Source: a marine actinobacterium MedAcidi-G3 (GTDB taxonomy: Bacteria > Actinomycetota > Acidimicrobiia > Acidimicrobiales > Poriferisodalaceae). From it: 36,823 bases of DNA. This document shows positions 15,396 to 22,034 of the stretch, one piece after another (position 1 is the first letter of the stretch; every line of letters begins with the position of its first letter). The translations under genes were made by a program, and so were the position numbers. The stretch is from NCBI GenBank assembly GCA_000817105.1, contig JUEP01000020.1:1-36823 (forward strand). Direction: 5' to 3'. Below the pieces are notes generated by a model. It saw only the letters and a list, made by a program, of their open reading frames with translations. It made no database searches and was not told the DNA's origin.

Positions 15396-15746
15396 TCAAC
15401 CATCAGAAACCCCAGGAAACACTTCGTTCAGTTCGCTAACAATCCAGTCGCTGACCGCACACACTTGGTCAAAGAAAGGCAAGTGGGTACTCATCATCTC
15501 GGTGAAACGTAGGCCCCGAACCAACAGCTCGGCATCTCGACGAGACATAGGAATTCCTCGTTCGGTAGCAACCATCGAAGCCCACTCTTCACCGTTCCAC
15601 GCCAAAGACAACCGCTGATCAAGAGCGTCGAGGCGGCCATCGGCGTCTTCTATTTCATGATCCGTCAAAATTCCTAGAATTTGCCGAAGAGCCGCAGCGC
15701 CCTCAATGGGCAGCGTCATCGTCTCTCCTAGATACTCGTCAGACAT
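15396..15746 (-). CDS. Small protein of unknown function
   Basis: This 116-residue, acidic, mainly helical protein starts MSDEYLGETMTLPIEGAAAL and has no membrane segment or recognised motif. ATG 15746 is preferred. The open frame runs back to 15959, but that extension reads through a duplicated 61-base segment and into the acyltransferase 3' end, so it is very unlikely to be translated. GGAG lies eleven bases before the chosen ATG. It follows acyltransferase copy 2 and could be in the same transcript as the genes upstream of it. The function is unknown. Confidence 0.6.
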   Translation of the reverse strand: MSDEYLGETMTLPIEGAAALRQILGILTDHEIEDADGRLDALDQRLSLAWNGEEWASMVATERGIPMSRRDAELLVRGLRFTEMMSTHLPFFDQVCAVSDWIVSELNEVFPGVSDG

Positions 15747-15795
15747 GTAACTCTTTTCTCCAATACCAATAACAGAACCTAGATCTTCTCGATAT

Positions 15796-15856
15796 ATCTC
15801 AAGCTGGCATTTTGGGGTGCAGAAATTAGAACCTTTAGGGGCACTTTCCTGACGGT
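15796..15856. repeat. 61-bp direct repeat, copy B
   Basis: This matches 17055-17115 at 57 of 61 positions, in the same orientation. It begins exactly at the end of the acyltransferase copy 2 coding region: the last base of its TGA lies in the repeat. It contains a mutated copy of the last codons of the 17093-17374 gene, in which the stop TAA is lost. Confidence 0.9.
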
Positions 15857-16968
15857 CACGCTTTTTCGATGGTTGTTGCTGTTTCGTCTGCGTTGAAAGA
15901 CGCTGGTGTTGATAGCGGTGAAGTGACATCCTCGTTGTTCGTGACCCAGTCGTCGACAATCGCCCACTGAGCGTCTAGCCACTGAACAAACTGAGTTTGG
16001 TTGACCTCCGACCTCGGAGTTCGCCACAGTTTGAATTTGAGCTGAGTCTGTAACGGAACAGCAGCTCGAAGCTGTTGAAGTGACGATATGTCGCTGATAC
16101 CAACGTGGTTGCAGATGACTATGTCGGCATTTGATTCGGCAAGTGCGGCAAGTGTGCCAGCAGTTCGGGGCGGCAGCACCGAGCGCAGTTCGCTAGCTGA
16201 TTTAACTCGCGTTGGCGCCGTTTCAGAAAGTGCAGAGATGGCTTTCGCTAGCTTTTCTGTAGAGAACCGAGTTCCTTCGGGGAAAATAATTAAAGCTTCA
16301 TCGTCGGCCATATCCCTTGCCAAAAGCCCGATGTTGGTCAACTCGTCTTTGTTGTCTAAGGAATCTCTGTCAACGAAATAGTTGGGTATCCGATGTCCAA
16401 CGACATCGAGACACGGGTCACTCAAAAGCTGTTTTTTTAGGATAAACCGAAGACGCCTACCCTCTTTCAACAGAAGGGCGCCTGCAAGGAGGCCATCTCC
16501 CTGACTACCGTGGCGAGCCAGGATTACCAGTGGCCCTTTCTGTCGCAAGCAATCGACTCCTTCAACGCTCCAACGAAGGCGTATCGTGCGCTTCGCCCCG
16601 GCCACTAGGCCACTTGACCACAGTCGTTGCAGATGGCTATGCCATCGCCGAGATCTGTTGCTGCTCAGTTGTTTGAAAGGAGCGAAAACTAGCCACAAAA
16701 CCATCGCAGCTGTGACCCCAAGGAACTCCATTGCGAGCCACCAGGCACCAAACAGTACGAGTCGGGTGTTTGAAAAGGCTTTCGCAGTCAGAAGATCAGC
16801 CAGAATTGCAAACAGCAATAGAACGGGCAGAAGGAGCCATACGACGATGAATGCAGTTATGAGTCCCGGAATAGTTTTAAGGCGGCGGGCCCATTTGGCT
16901 GCCGCCGTTGATTCTCCGGCTGAAAAGGTGAAGCTCGATATGCTTTGACCTTCAACCGGTGGGCTCAT
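15856..16968 (-). CDS. PlsC-type membrane acyltransferase, copy 2
   Basis: This 370-residue paralogue of the 3364-4431 gene shares the N-terminal TFSAGES/KWARR start, membrane segments near residues 34-60 and 71-95, the catalytic H153-GSQG-D158 motif, VGHRIPNYFVDRDSLDNK, and FPEGTRF. It differs by a longer C-terminal tail rich in Ser, Thr and Ala. The role is transfer of an acyl chain to a lipid acceptor, identity unknown. Its leader keeps AACTGCTATC at the same distance as in copy 1. The gene, with about 90 bases of leader, is bracketed by a 61-bp direct repeat derived from the tail of its neighbour, suggesting it was inserted or duplicated into this site. Its strand and neighbours differ from copy 1. 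Confidence 0.85.
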   Translation of the reverse strand: MSPPVEGQSISSFTFSAGESTAAAKWARRLKTIPGLITAFIVVWLLLPVLLLFAILADLLTAKAFSNTRLVLFGAWWLAMEFLGVTAAMVLWLVFAPFKQLSSNRSRRWHSHLQRLWSSGLVAGAKRTIRLRWSVEGVDCLRQKGPLVILARHGSQGDGLLAGALLLKEGRRLRFILKKQLLSDPCLDVVGHRIPNYFVDRDSLDNKDELTNIGLLARDMADDEALIIFPEGTRFSTEKLAKAISALSETAPTRVKSASELRSVLPPRTAGTLAALAESNADIVICNHVGISDISSLQQLRAAVPLQTQLKFKLWRTPRSEVNQTQFVQWLDAQWAIVDDWVTNNEDVTSPLSTPASFNADETATTIEKA

Positions 16969-16978
16969 ATTTAAAATG

Positions 16979-16988
16979 GATAGCAGTT
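16979..16988 (-). promoter_or_regulatory. Conserved leader element AACTGCTATC before acyltransferase 2
   Basis: On the minus strand AACTGCTATC ends ten bases before the ATG at 16968, exactly as in front of acyltransferase copy 1. It could be part of a promoter or a 5' leader signal retained after duplication. Confidence 0.4.
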
Positions 16989-17054
16989 CTTAGGTGGCAG
17001 ACAAAACTCAAGAAGGCTTTTTTTGAGGCGTTTGCAAGACTGCGACCTTTGAAA

Positions 17055-17115
17055 ATCTCAAGCTGGCATTTTGGGGTGCAGAGATTAGAACCTTAAGGGG
17101 CGCTTTTCTGACGGT
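17055..17115. repeat. 61-bp direct repeat, copy A
   Basis: This is the partner of 15796-15856 (57 of 61 identical). On the minus strand it covers the last 22-23 bases of the 17093-17374 gene, including its TAA stop, plus 38 bases downstream. Because this copy has an intact gene end, it is probably the ancestral one. Confidence 0.9.
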
Positions 17116-17374
17116 AGCTGGAGGAAACGGCCCAGATTAACTGAACGGCTTCCTCATGGGACATGGCATGAGACGTCTCGAAGATCTTTACTTTTTCTTT
17201 ATCGTCTCTTAAAAAGCTGGCTCTACGCACAACTGCATCATAAATGGCAAAGTCAGAAACTGTCACCGACCCATCAGCCTGCAATACGAAATCTGCAATC
17301 CGAATTGACGAACCGTAGGTAGCCTGCGATGACACAAAAGCTTCCTTAAGGCTTTGAAAGCTTAAGGTTGTCAT
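17093..17374 (-). CDS. Small soluble protein of unknown function
   Basis: This 93-residue protein has no membrane segment or signal peptide. The first half alternates strands (SSIRIADFVLQADGSVTVSDFAIYD) and the second half is helical (SHEEAVQLIWAVSSSYR). I do not recognise the family. It starts at ATG 17374, seven bases from the tRNA gene on the other strand. Its last seven codons lie inside direct-repeat copy A and are duplicated, with altered frame end, at 15834-15856. Confidence 0.6.
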   Translation of the reverse strand: MTTLSFQSLKEAFVSSQATYGSSIRIADFVLQADGSVTVSDFAIYDAVVRRASFLRDDKEKVKIFETSHAMSHEEAVQLIWAVSSSYRQKSAP

Positions 17375-17380
17375 CTATTC

Positions 17381-17453
17381 GCCCCCGTAGCTCAGGGGAT
17401 AGAGCATCGGTTTCCTAAACCGTGAGTCGCAGGTTCGAATCCTGCCGGGGGCG
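17381..17453 (+). tRNA. tRNA-Arg (anticodon CCU)
   Basis: This 73-base cloverleaf has a 7-bp acceptor stem GCCCCCG/CGGGGGC, a D arm with TAGCTCAGGGGATAGAGC, an anticodon arm with loop TTCCTAA (anticodon CCT in DNA), and a T arm GCAGGTTCGAATCCTGC. The discriminator base is G and CCA is not encoded. The first base pair of the anticodon stem is a T-T mismatch, which is tolerated. It reads AGG codons. No integrase or tRNA-end repeat is visible beside it. Confidence 0.95.
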
Positions 17454-17474
17454 CTGCGACCAAACTTCGGGTAG

Positions 17475-18032
17475 TTACCTGCGGACCCCTTCCCCCCACA
17501 AGATGTACATCGCGACCAACGGTGTTTCTCCTGCCTCAACAGTGTGAAAATCAAATGGATGGTTATAGAGGGTCATGTTCGGTTTCATTTCCACTAGGTC
17601 TTCAGCCCCACCGAACCGCCAACGCGCTATTCCTGACACCGTGAGGTAAAGCTCCTGTGGTGGATGGTTGTGCAACGGATAAGTACATCCCTGGTCGACG
17701 TACATGATGCCTGCCTCAATACCAGGTAAGTCGAATGCGTCGGACAACACGCACAAAGCGCGGTCTTCGCCTTCGTCGTCCCAGCGGTGCGACGGCACCC
17801 ATCTGAGAGATCGCGCCAACTCCGAAAATATGAGAGCACGTTCAGAGTTCGCCACTCGGTCTAAGTTCCGCAGCACAGGAAGCATTTGGCTTTCATACGG
17901 AATTTCAGGTGCGGTTTTAATTGCAGCCCGAAACTTGTGAGCACCTTCACTTATCTCTGGCCCTGCTGCTAATTCGGCGGCAGAATCAGCCGCGCTTATA
18001 AGCCAACTTCGAATCAAGTCATGGCTACTCAT
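17475..18032 (-). CDS. DMSP-lyase-like cupin (DddL/DddQ type)
   Basis: This 185-residue protein has a helical N-terminal region followed by a single cupin barrel. The metal motif is H121-x-H123-x3-E127-x-Y129 in CTYPLHNHPPQELYLTVSG, followed by NHPFDFHTV with H163. The H-x-H-x3-E-x-Y plus late His arrangement, the following ARW segment and the PLVAMYILWG ending fit the dimethylsulfoniopropionate lyase cupins, which split DMSP to dimethyl sulfide and acrylate. The size is close to DddQ. Substrate is not proven; related cupins act on other compounds. The gene overlaps the DsbB-like gene by eight bases and is the last of a three-gene minus-strand operon with an MFS transporter. If the call is right, it supports a marine lifestyle. 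Confidence 0.65.
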   Translation of the reverse strand: MSSHDLIRSWLISAADSAAELAAGPEISEGAHKFRAAIKTAPEIPYESQMLPVLRNLDRVANSERALIFSELARSLRWVPSHRWDDEGEDRALCVLSDAFDLPGIEAGIMYVDQGCTYPLHNHPPQELYLTVSGIARWRFGGAEDLVEMKPNMTLYNHPFDFHTVEAGETPLVAMYILWGEGVRR

Positions 18033-18615
18033 CTAGAGGACTTTCGGCCGACCGGAATCCCAGCAAGAGCACGAGAGTCATAGCGAACACCGACCCTGCC
18101 ATCCATGGAATCGAAATAAATCCAAACTTTTCAATATAAGTAACAGAACAAGGTGTGCTGAGGCTGCACGAATTCGCATCAGACAACGAAGGAATCTGTT
18201 GCAGTAGGTAGTGCCATGTTGAAGCCCCTAACCCCAGGGCTGCGATCGGCACTGCGTATCGTCGAACGAAACGATCACCGGTGATCCAGCTGATTAGCAA
18301 CACCAACGCCAACGGGTACATTGCTATTCGTTGGATCCAACACCATCTGCATGGAGTTAAATCACCTATCTCGGAGAGGTACAGAGATCCGAGGGTTGCA
18401 GCGATTGTTATGAGGGCCGCTAACTCTTGGGTTCTAATCGAATGAGTCTTATTTGAAACAGACTTGACGATGTTTCGCCGAATCACCAAACCGACTGCGA
18501 ACAGGGTTGCCACGTTCGCCAACAATGTCAGCCATCCAAATACCGAGAGAACAGTCGATACCGCCATAACTCCAATTTGCGTCACCTGAGCTCCGATTGC
18601 GAATTTAAGTCTCAA
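18025..18615 (-). CDS. DsbB-like disulfide bond formation protein
   Basis: This 196-residue membrane protein has about five hydrophobic segments. The first active-site pair is in LTPCRWCWIQRIAMYPLAL (CxxC followed by the family WIQRIAMYPL), and the second pair is in the external loop ANSCSLSTPCSV before a final membrane segment with ISIPWMAGSVF. DsbB/BdbC proteins reoxidise DsbA-like thiol oxidases and pass electrons to quinones. It starts four bases inside the MFS gene end (ATGA) and ends eight bases inside the cupin gene, so all three are co-translated. The two metallopeptidase-like proteins at 21057 and 22035 have conserved cysteines that could need such a system; that link is inference. 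Confidence 0.85.
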   Translation of the reverse strand: MRLKFAIGAQVTQIGVMAVSTVLSVFGWLTLLANVATLFAVGLVIRRNIVKSVSNKTHSIRTQELAALITIAATLGSLYLSEIGDLTPCRWCWIQRIAMYPLALVLLISWITGDRFVRRYAVPIAALGLGASTWHYLLQQIPSLSDANSCSLSTPCSVTYIEKFGFISIPWMAGSVFAMTLVLLLGFRSAESPLDE

Positions 18616-20108
18616 TCAGCTTTGGCCTGCTTGGGCGCCTTTCCTATCGTTATCCACATAGCTAAGGCTCCTAGCGTCGAAGCAACGAGGAAGAACCCTA
18701 ATATTCGGTCGTAGTAAGGCAATGCTTCCACACCGGAATTGACAGTGAGCAGAGCGAACACAGCAGCAGTTCCAATTGCAGCCGCAGCGTATCGTAGGGT
18801 GCTGAACAGGCCGTTGGTCTCACCGAAGTATTCCTCTTCAACCCACTCGAGAGCCACGCCGTTCAGTAGCGGGATACTCATTCCCCAGCCAAGTCCGTAC
18901 AGCATGATTCCCGGCGCGAAATCTGACCAGAAGTTGATGTCGGCGCTCAGCTGAGTGAAGTGCCAGCTAACTGCGAACACTTGAAGCGCAGTCCCCAAAC
19001 GACACAAGCCAACCGAGCCGATCCGGTCTGCCATACGGCTAAATGTCAATGTAGAAAATCCAGCTGCTATCGGTCCTAAAGTGACGCCCATACCCACTTG
19101 CAGTGTTGTGAAATTCCACACGTTTTTCATAAACAACGGCCACACAATCCATATTGATTGCGAAGTTATTCCGACAAGGAAATTCACGGTGTTGGCGACC
19201 ATCACCCCTCGCCTTCTCAACAAGTGAAGGTTAAGAAGAGGTTCTGGGTGTCTAAATGAATTACTTATGAACAGAGCGGCAGAAATTACGCCAACTGCTG
19301 CTACCACTGCAGTCAGGACCGACGTATAACCCCAGATGCGGCCTTGCATGATGGCTGTAACAGCTGCGGCTATCGCTATCGTGCCGGCAGCTGCCCCAAC
19401 CAGATCAAGTCTTTGTTGCTTAGGTGGGGTGGGTAGTTCTTTGAGGACCGACTGGCCAGCCCAAAACATCAATAATGCTGCTGGGGCACTGACGAGATAG
19501 ACAATACGCCAACCGGAGTTAGCGAGGATAAGAGCTGCAACTCCTGGCGCTACGCCTGCTCCGAGAGGTCCTGCAGCAGACCACAGACCTACCGCTGTCG
19601 TGCGTCTTGATTCTGGGAATAGCGGCAAAACCAACGCCAGCGAGGATGGCAAAATTGCGGCACCAGCGAATGCTTGTAGGACTCTGCTGAGGTTCAGAGT
19701 GATCACGGTGCCCGCTGTAGCCGAGAACACTGCCGACAGTGCGAAAACTAAGAGGCCCAGTTGGAAGATCCGTTTTCGACCTATTCGATCTGCAAGACGT
19801 CCTGCCAATGGCAAGAACGCTGCGGTTCCGATGAAAAATCCAGCGACGCCCCATCCCACGTCGGCCGCTGTTGCACCAATAAAACCTGATTGGATGTCGT
19901 CAAGGGCAATATTTGTTGCGGTGCTATTGAAGCCAACGAGCACGGTTGCTAGCGATGCAACCCACAGCGCTCTCCACGCGCGCGGGGCAACCGCCTCGAG
20001 TGGTGCTCGGCCGTTTATCGGCTCGGCAACGGCCGGGGAAGTGAAAGTTCCTTCAACGGGAACGATTTTGCGCACTGTGGAAAGTACGACAGGTATCTGT
20101 CGACGCAC
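18612..20108 (-). CDS. MFS transporter, DHA2-like (about 14 membrane segments)
   Basis: This 498-residue protein has a polar N terminus of about 45 residues and then about 14 hydrophobic segments. The MFS signature between segments 2 and 3 is GRLADRIGRKRIFQLGLLVF, and the later VLPSSLALVLPLFPESRRTTAVGLWSAAGPLG matches motif C-type segments of drug:H+ antiporters. Its substrate is unknown. It leads an operon with the DsbB-like and DMSP-lyase-like genes, so uptake or export of a compound handled by the cupin is a reasonable idea but unproven. The frame starts at GTG 20108 without a convincing ribosome site; a start some codons downstream is possible, since the first 45 residues are not part of the membrane domain. 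Confidence 0.88.
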   Translation of the reverse strand: MRRQIPVVLSTVRKIVPVEGTFTSPAVAEPINGRAPLEAVAPRAWRALWVASLATVLVGFNSTATNIALDDIQSGFIGATAADVGWGVAGFFIGTAAFLPLAGRLADRIGRKRIFQLGLLVFALSAVFSATAGTVITLNLSRVLQAFAGAAILPSSLALVLPLFPESRRTTAVGLWSAAGPLGAGVAPGVAALILANSGWRIVYLVSAPAALLMFWAGQSVLKELPTPPKQQRLDLVGAAAGTIAIAAAVTAIMQGRIWGYTSVLTAVVAAVGVISAALFISNSFRHPEPLLNLHLLRRRGVMVANTVNFLVGITSQSIWIVWPLFMKNVWNFTTLQVGMGVTLGPIAAGFSTLTFSRMADRIGSVGLCRLGTALQVFAVSWHFTQLSADINFWSDFAPGIMLYGLGWGMSIPLLNGVALEWVEEEYFGETNGLFSTLRYAAAAIGTAAVFALLTVNSGVEALPYYDRILGFFLVASTLGALAMWITIGKAPKQAKAD

Positions 20109-20284
20109 CGGAAAAGCCTACGTCCTTCGAGAAGCGAATCTCTGACAAAATCAAAAATCGTTTAGAAGAATCGTAAAGCCACGGTTGGTTCGGTGTCCCA
20201 CCTCCCTGCCAATGTGAGACATGGCTTCTCCCCGACCTCAAGCTTTCATGTCAGCGACACACCAACAACCTCCGCAAACAAACC

Positions 20285-20302
20285 GCGACCTCGGTCGCTT
20301 TT
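20285..20302 (+). terminator. Hairpin with short T run
   Basis: GCGAC-CTCG-GTCGC at 20285-20298 is followed by TTTT, giving a small intrinsic-terminator-like structure on the plus strand. No plus-strand gene lies directly upstream, so its purpose is unclear. It may block antisense transcription from the MFS promoter region, or be a leftover. Confidence 0.35.
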
Positions 20303-20363
20303 GGATTTTGGTATGCCGCCAAACGCTCACAGAAACTAGCGACCAATGGGCAGTCGAAATATG

Positions 20364-20684
20364 AGCATCTTCTTTCTTTCACTATCGGTGTCTATGGTCT
20401 TTGGCCTCTGGGAATTATCCAGCGGGAAAAAGTCTGGCCTCTGGGAATTATCCAGCGGGAAAAAGTCTAGGAATTTAAGTCACAAACATCCGTCTATGGG
20501 AAGAGACGGTGATATCGGAGCAGCATCAAAAGACTCTGTTCCTGGGGCGATTCCTCTGGCATCGACGGCTGCACAATTAGAAAAACTTGCTAACGGCGCC
20601 GCAGAGGAAGGTCACGTCAAAGAGGGCCAAAGCTTTTTAACTGCAGATATGCGGTCCGTAATATCTGCCCGCAACGAAACGTAG
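20364..20684 (+). CDS. Doubtful ORF containing a duplicated 11-residue unit
   Basis: This frame gives 106 residues from ATG 20364: a hydrophobic start, then GLWELSSGKKS twice in tandem, then a polar helical stretch (AAQLEKLANGAAEEG). The duplicated unit is 33 bases, which keeps the frame, but there is no ribosome site or family match. Its 3' end overlaps the opposing H-box gene by 73 bases. Together with the flanking non-coding sequence this fills 20109-20611, where I see no better-supported gene. It could be noise or a decayed gene. Confidence 0.2.
   Translation, partial: SIFFLSLSVSMVFGLWELSSGKKSGLWELSSGKKSRNLSHKHPSMGRDGDIGAASKDSVPGAIPLASTAAQLEKLANGAAEEGHVKEGQSFLTADMRSVISARNET
20403..20468. 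repeat. 33-bp perfect tandem duplication
   Basis: A 33-base unit beginning GGCCTCTGGGAATTATCCAG occurs twice, head to tail, without mismatch (20403-20435 and 20436-20468). Identity of both copies implies a recent slippage event. It lies in a gene-poor gap before the H-box gene. Confidence 0.95.
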
Positions 20685-20938
20685 TTTTCGGACAGGTGTG
20701 TTTCTTCAATGCTGGTCAATGCTTTCCAAAAGGCATCCATCGCTCCGTCGATGTCGTGATGAGTTGCTGCAGCAAGATCAGGTTCCATGACTACTAATCG
20801 AAGCTCTGTACCGCTATTGGACAATTCGGTACGGTTTTTTTTTGGGAGGTCGATAGTTTCCAACAAGTTGATGAACATCAGCATCGCGGAAAGATGATTT
20901 CGGATCTCGTGCACCAGAGTTGACCGGGGATCATCCAC
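20612..20938 (-). CDS. Histidine-kinase H-box (DHp-like) protein without ATPase domain
   Basis: This 108-residue soluble protein starts at GTG 20938. Residues 7-28 (TLVHEIRNHLSAMLMFINLL) match the H-box of HisKA histidine kinases (HEIRNxL), with H10 as the expected phosphoacceptor. The rest is helical, with a late KALTSIEETHLSENYVSLRAD segment. There are no N, G1 or G2 boxes, so it cannot bind ATP in the usual way. It could be a phosphotransfer intermediate, a dimerisation partner for the nearby kinase, or a broken kinase. It is divergent from the metallopeptidase-like gene at 21057 with 118 bases between starts. A decayed copy with the same 118-base spacing lies at 21842-21916. No ORF downstream restores an ATPase domain. 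Confidence 0.55.
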   Translation of the reverse strand: MDDPRSTLVHEIRNHLSAMLMFINLLETIDLPKKNRTELSNSGTELRLVVMEPDLAAATHHDIDGAMDAFWKALTSIEETHLSENYVSLRADITDRISAVKKLWPSLT

Positions 20939-20986
20939 AAAATTAACTTACCCGCCCATCAATAACGGCACTCGTCCCTACTAGTT

Positions 20987-20998
20987 CATTTGCATTAC
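20987..20998 (+). promoter_or_regulatory. ATTTGC element before metallopeptidase 1
   Basis: CATTTGCATTAC starts 70 bases before the ATG at 21057 and is followed by ATAACTACCTACGAATG. Related elements precede the genes at 22035, 22803, 24075 and 29520. It may be a shared promoter or operator half. The match with the second metallopeptidase may simply reflect duplication. Confidence 0.35.
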
Positions 20999-21056
20999 AT
21001 AACTACCTACGAATGAGCTATATCTCTCGAATTTAGGGCTTCTTACAGTTAGACAC

Positions 21057-21782
21057 ATGTTCAAACTGTCGAGGTCCACAGTCTTTCTAACAACTCTGTT
21101 TACATCAATCTTGTTGGCAACGATCATTGTGATTCTGCTCTTCGCAACAGTGTCCGAATCGCTTACCTCCAAGGCTCAATACTCTAAGCGGGCGGCCAGA
21201 TCTGCTCCCATAGCACTCCTCACAGGTCCACAATCCAACCAAGAGGACGTCTACACCCAAGCACTCAACGAAGCGGCAGCAGACTTCCCTCACGCCCTTC
21301 AGGTAGCTCTGACCGGCATCAAAATCGTTAATGGCTGCCACCCATATCTCCTAAAAACCAACAACTCCTGTGTGTGGGGTGCTTACGACAGTTACGGATG
21401 GGCAGCAGATGGCTCTCACGACCAGCAGCTACAAGACACTGTTTGGGTGTCATCTGAAGCAATCGCCTCGGGAGCTGGTATCGATGTACTCCTACATGAA
21501 TTAAGTCATGCCCTTGTCGACCAAGTCCTGGCGAACTGCGAAGCGTTACCAACCTCTAACTCATATAAACAACTACTCGTCGACGCCGTCTCAGATCTCG
21601 GCATCGACGAATCCGCAACCGAAGTTCTCGCCGACTTACTTGCGCTGTATTTCGGTAAATACTTCTTCGACTGGGACATCTCCACGATGCACACCTCCTA
21701 CGTCGACGTAGAAGAAATCCCGTATCGAGTGAACGCTCTGATGGGCGCCGCCGTTCACCGCTGCATCACACTGGTCTTCTAA
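21057..21782 (+). CDS. Membrane-anchored zinc metallopeptidase-like protein, paralogue 1
   Basis: This 241-residue protein has one N-terminal membrane anchor (about residues 9-32) and an external domain. The zincin motif is H147-E-L-S-H151, and about 38 residues later TEVLAD gives E189-x3-D193, the ExxxD arrangement of gluzincins, so E189 is the likely third zinc ligand. Paired cysteines (NGCHP, SCVWGAYD, ANC after HExxH, RC near the end) are shared with the paralogue at 22035 and suggest disulfides outside the cell. I do not recognise a named family. Its partner could be a surface protein or sensor; the large secreted proteins nearby are candidates by context only. It is divergent from the H-box gene, and its upstream region was duplicated with it. 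Confidence 0.65.
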   Translation: MFKLSRSTVFLTTLFTSILLATIIVILLFATVSESLTSKAQYSKRAARSAPIALLTGPQSNQEDVYTQALNEAAADFPHALQVALTGIKIVNGCHPYLLKTNNSCVWGAYDSYGWAADGSHDQQLQDTVWVSSEAIASGAGIDVLLHELSHALVDQVLANCEALPTSNSYKQLLVDAVSDLGIDESATEVLADLLALYFGKYFFDWDISTMHTSYVDVEEIPYRVNALMGAAVHRCITLVF

Positions 21783-21841
21783 ATCTCACTATCGTTCCCA
21801 CCATGGACAGGGAGCAACTCTAAGAGATCTGTCTCAGCCAA

Positions 21842-21916
21842 CTAGAAACCGCTCAGAAGCACCCCTGAAAGCTGATTTCGGATCTCGTTTACAAGAGTTG
21901 ACCGGGGGTCTTCCAC
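21842..21916 (-). pseudogene. Decayed copy of the H-box protein gene
   Basis: Reading from GTG 21916 gives VEDPRSTLVNEIRNQLSGVL and four more residues before a TAG at 21842-21844. The first 17 residues align with the 20612-20938 protein, but the phosphoacceptor histidine is asparagine (LVNEIRN) and the frame stops after 24 codons. The distance to the next plus-strand start (118 bases) equals that of the intact pair. This is a truncated remnant from tandem duplication of the H-box/metallopeptidase unit. Confidence 0.75.
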
Positions 21917-21964
21917 AACCTGAACCTACGCGCCGACAGATAACAGCCCCTACTACCAATAGTG

Positions 21965-21976
21965 CATTTGCACTAG
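21965..21976 (+). promoter_or_regulatory. ATTTGC element before metallopeptidase 2
   Basis: CATTTGCACTAG starts 70 bases before the ATG at 22035, the same distance as in the first copy, and is followed by a TACGAATGAGC block that is also shared. The conserved block supports the choice of ATG 22035 as start. Confidence 0.4.
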
Positions 21977-22034
21977 GCAGTTATGTACGAATGAGCCATA
22001 CCTCGTGAATCAGACGTTTCTTATGGTTGAGCCC

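Noticed and set aside
15747..15959. N-terminal extension of the small unknown protein at 15396
   Set aside because: The extension reads through the duplicated 61-base segment and the end of the acyltransferase gene in another frame. The internal ATG with a ribosome site is more plausible.
17381..17453. tRNA-Arg as an attachment site of an integrated element
   Set aside because: No integrase and no repeat of the tRNA 3' end were seen. The 61-bp repeats do not include tRNA sequence.
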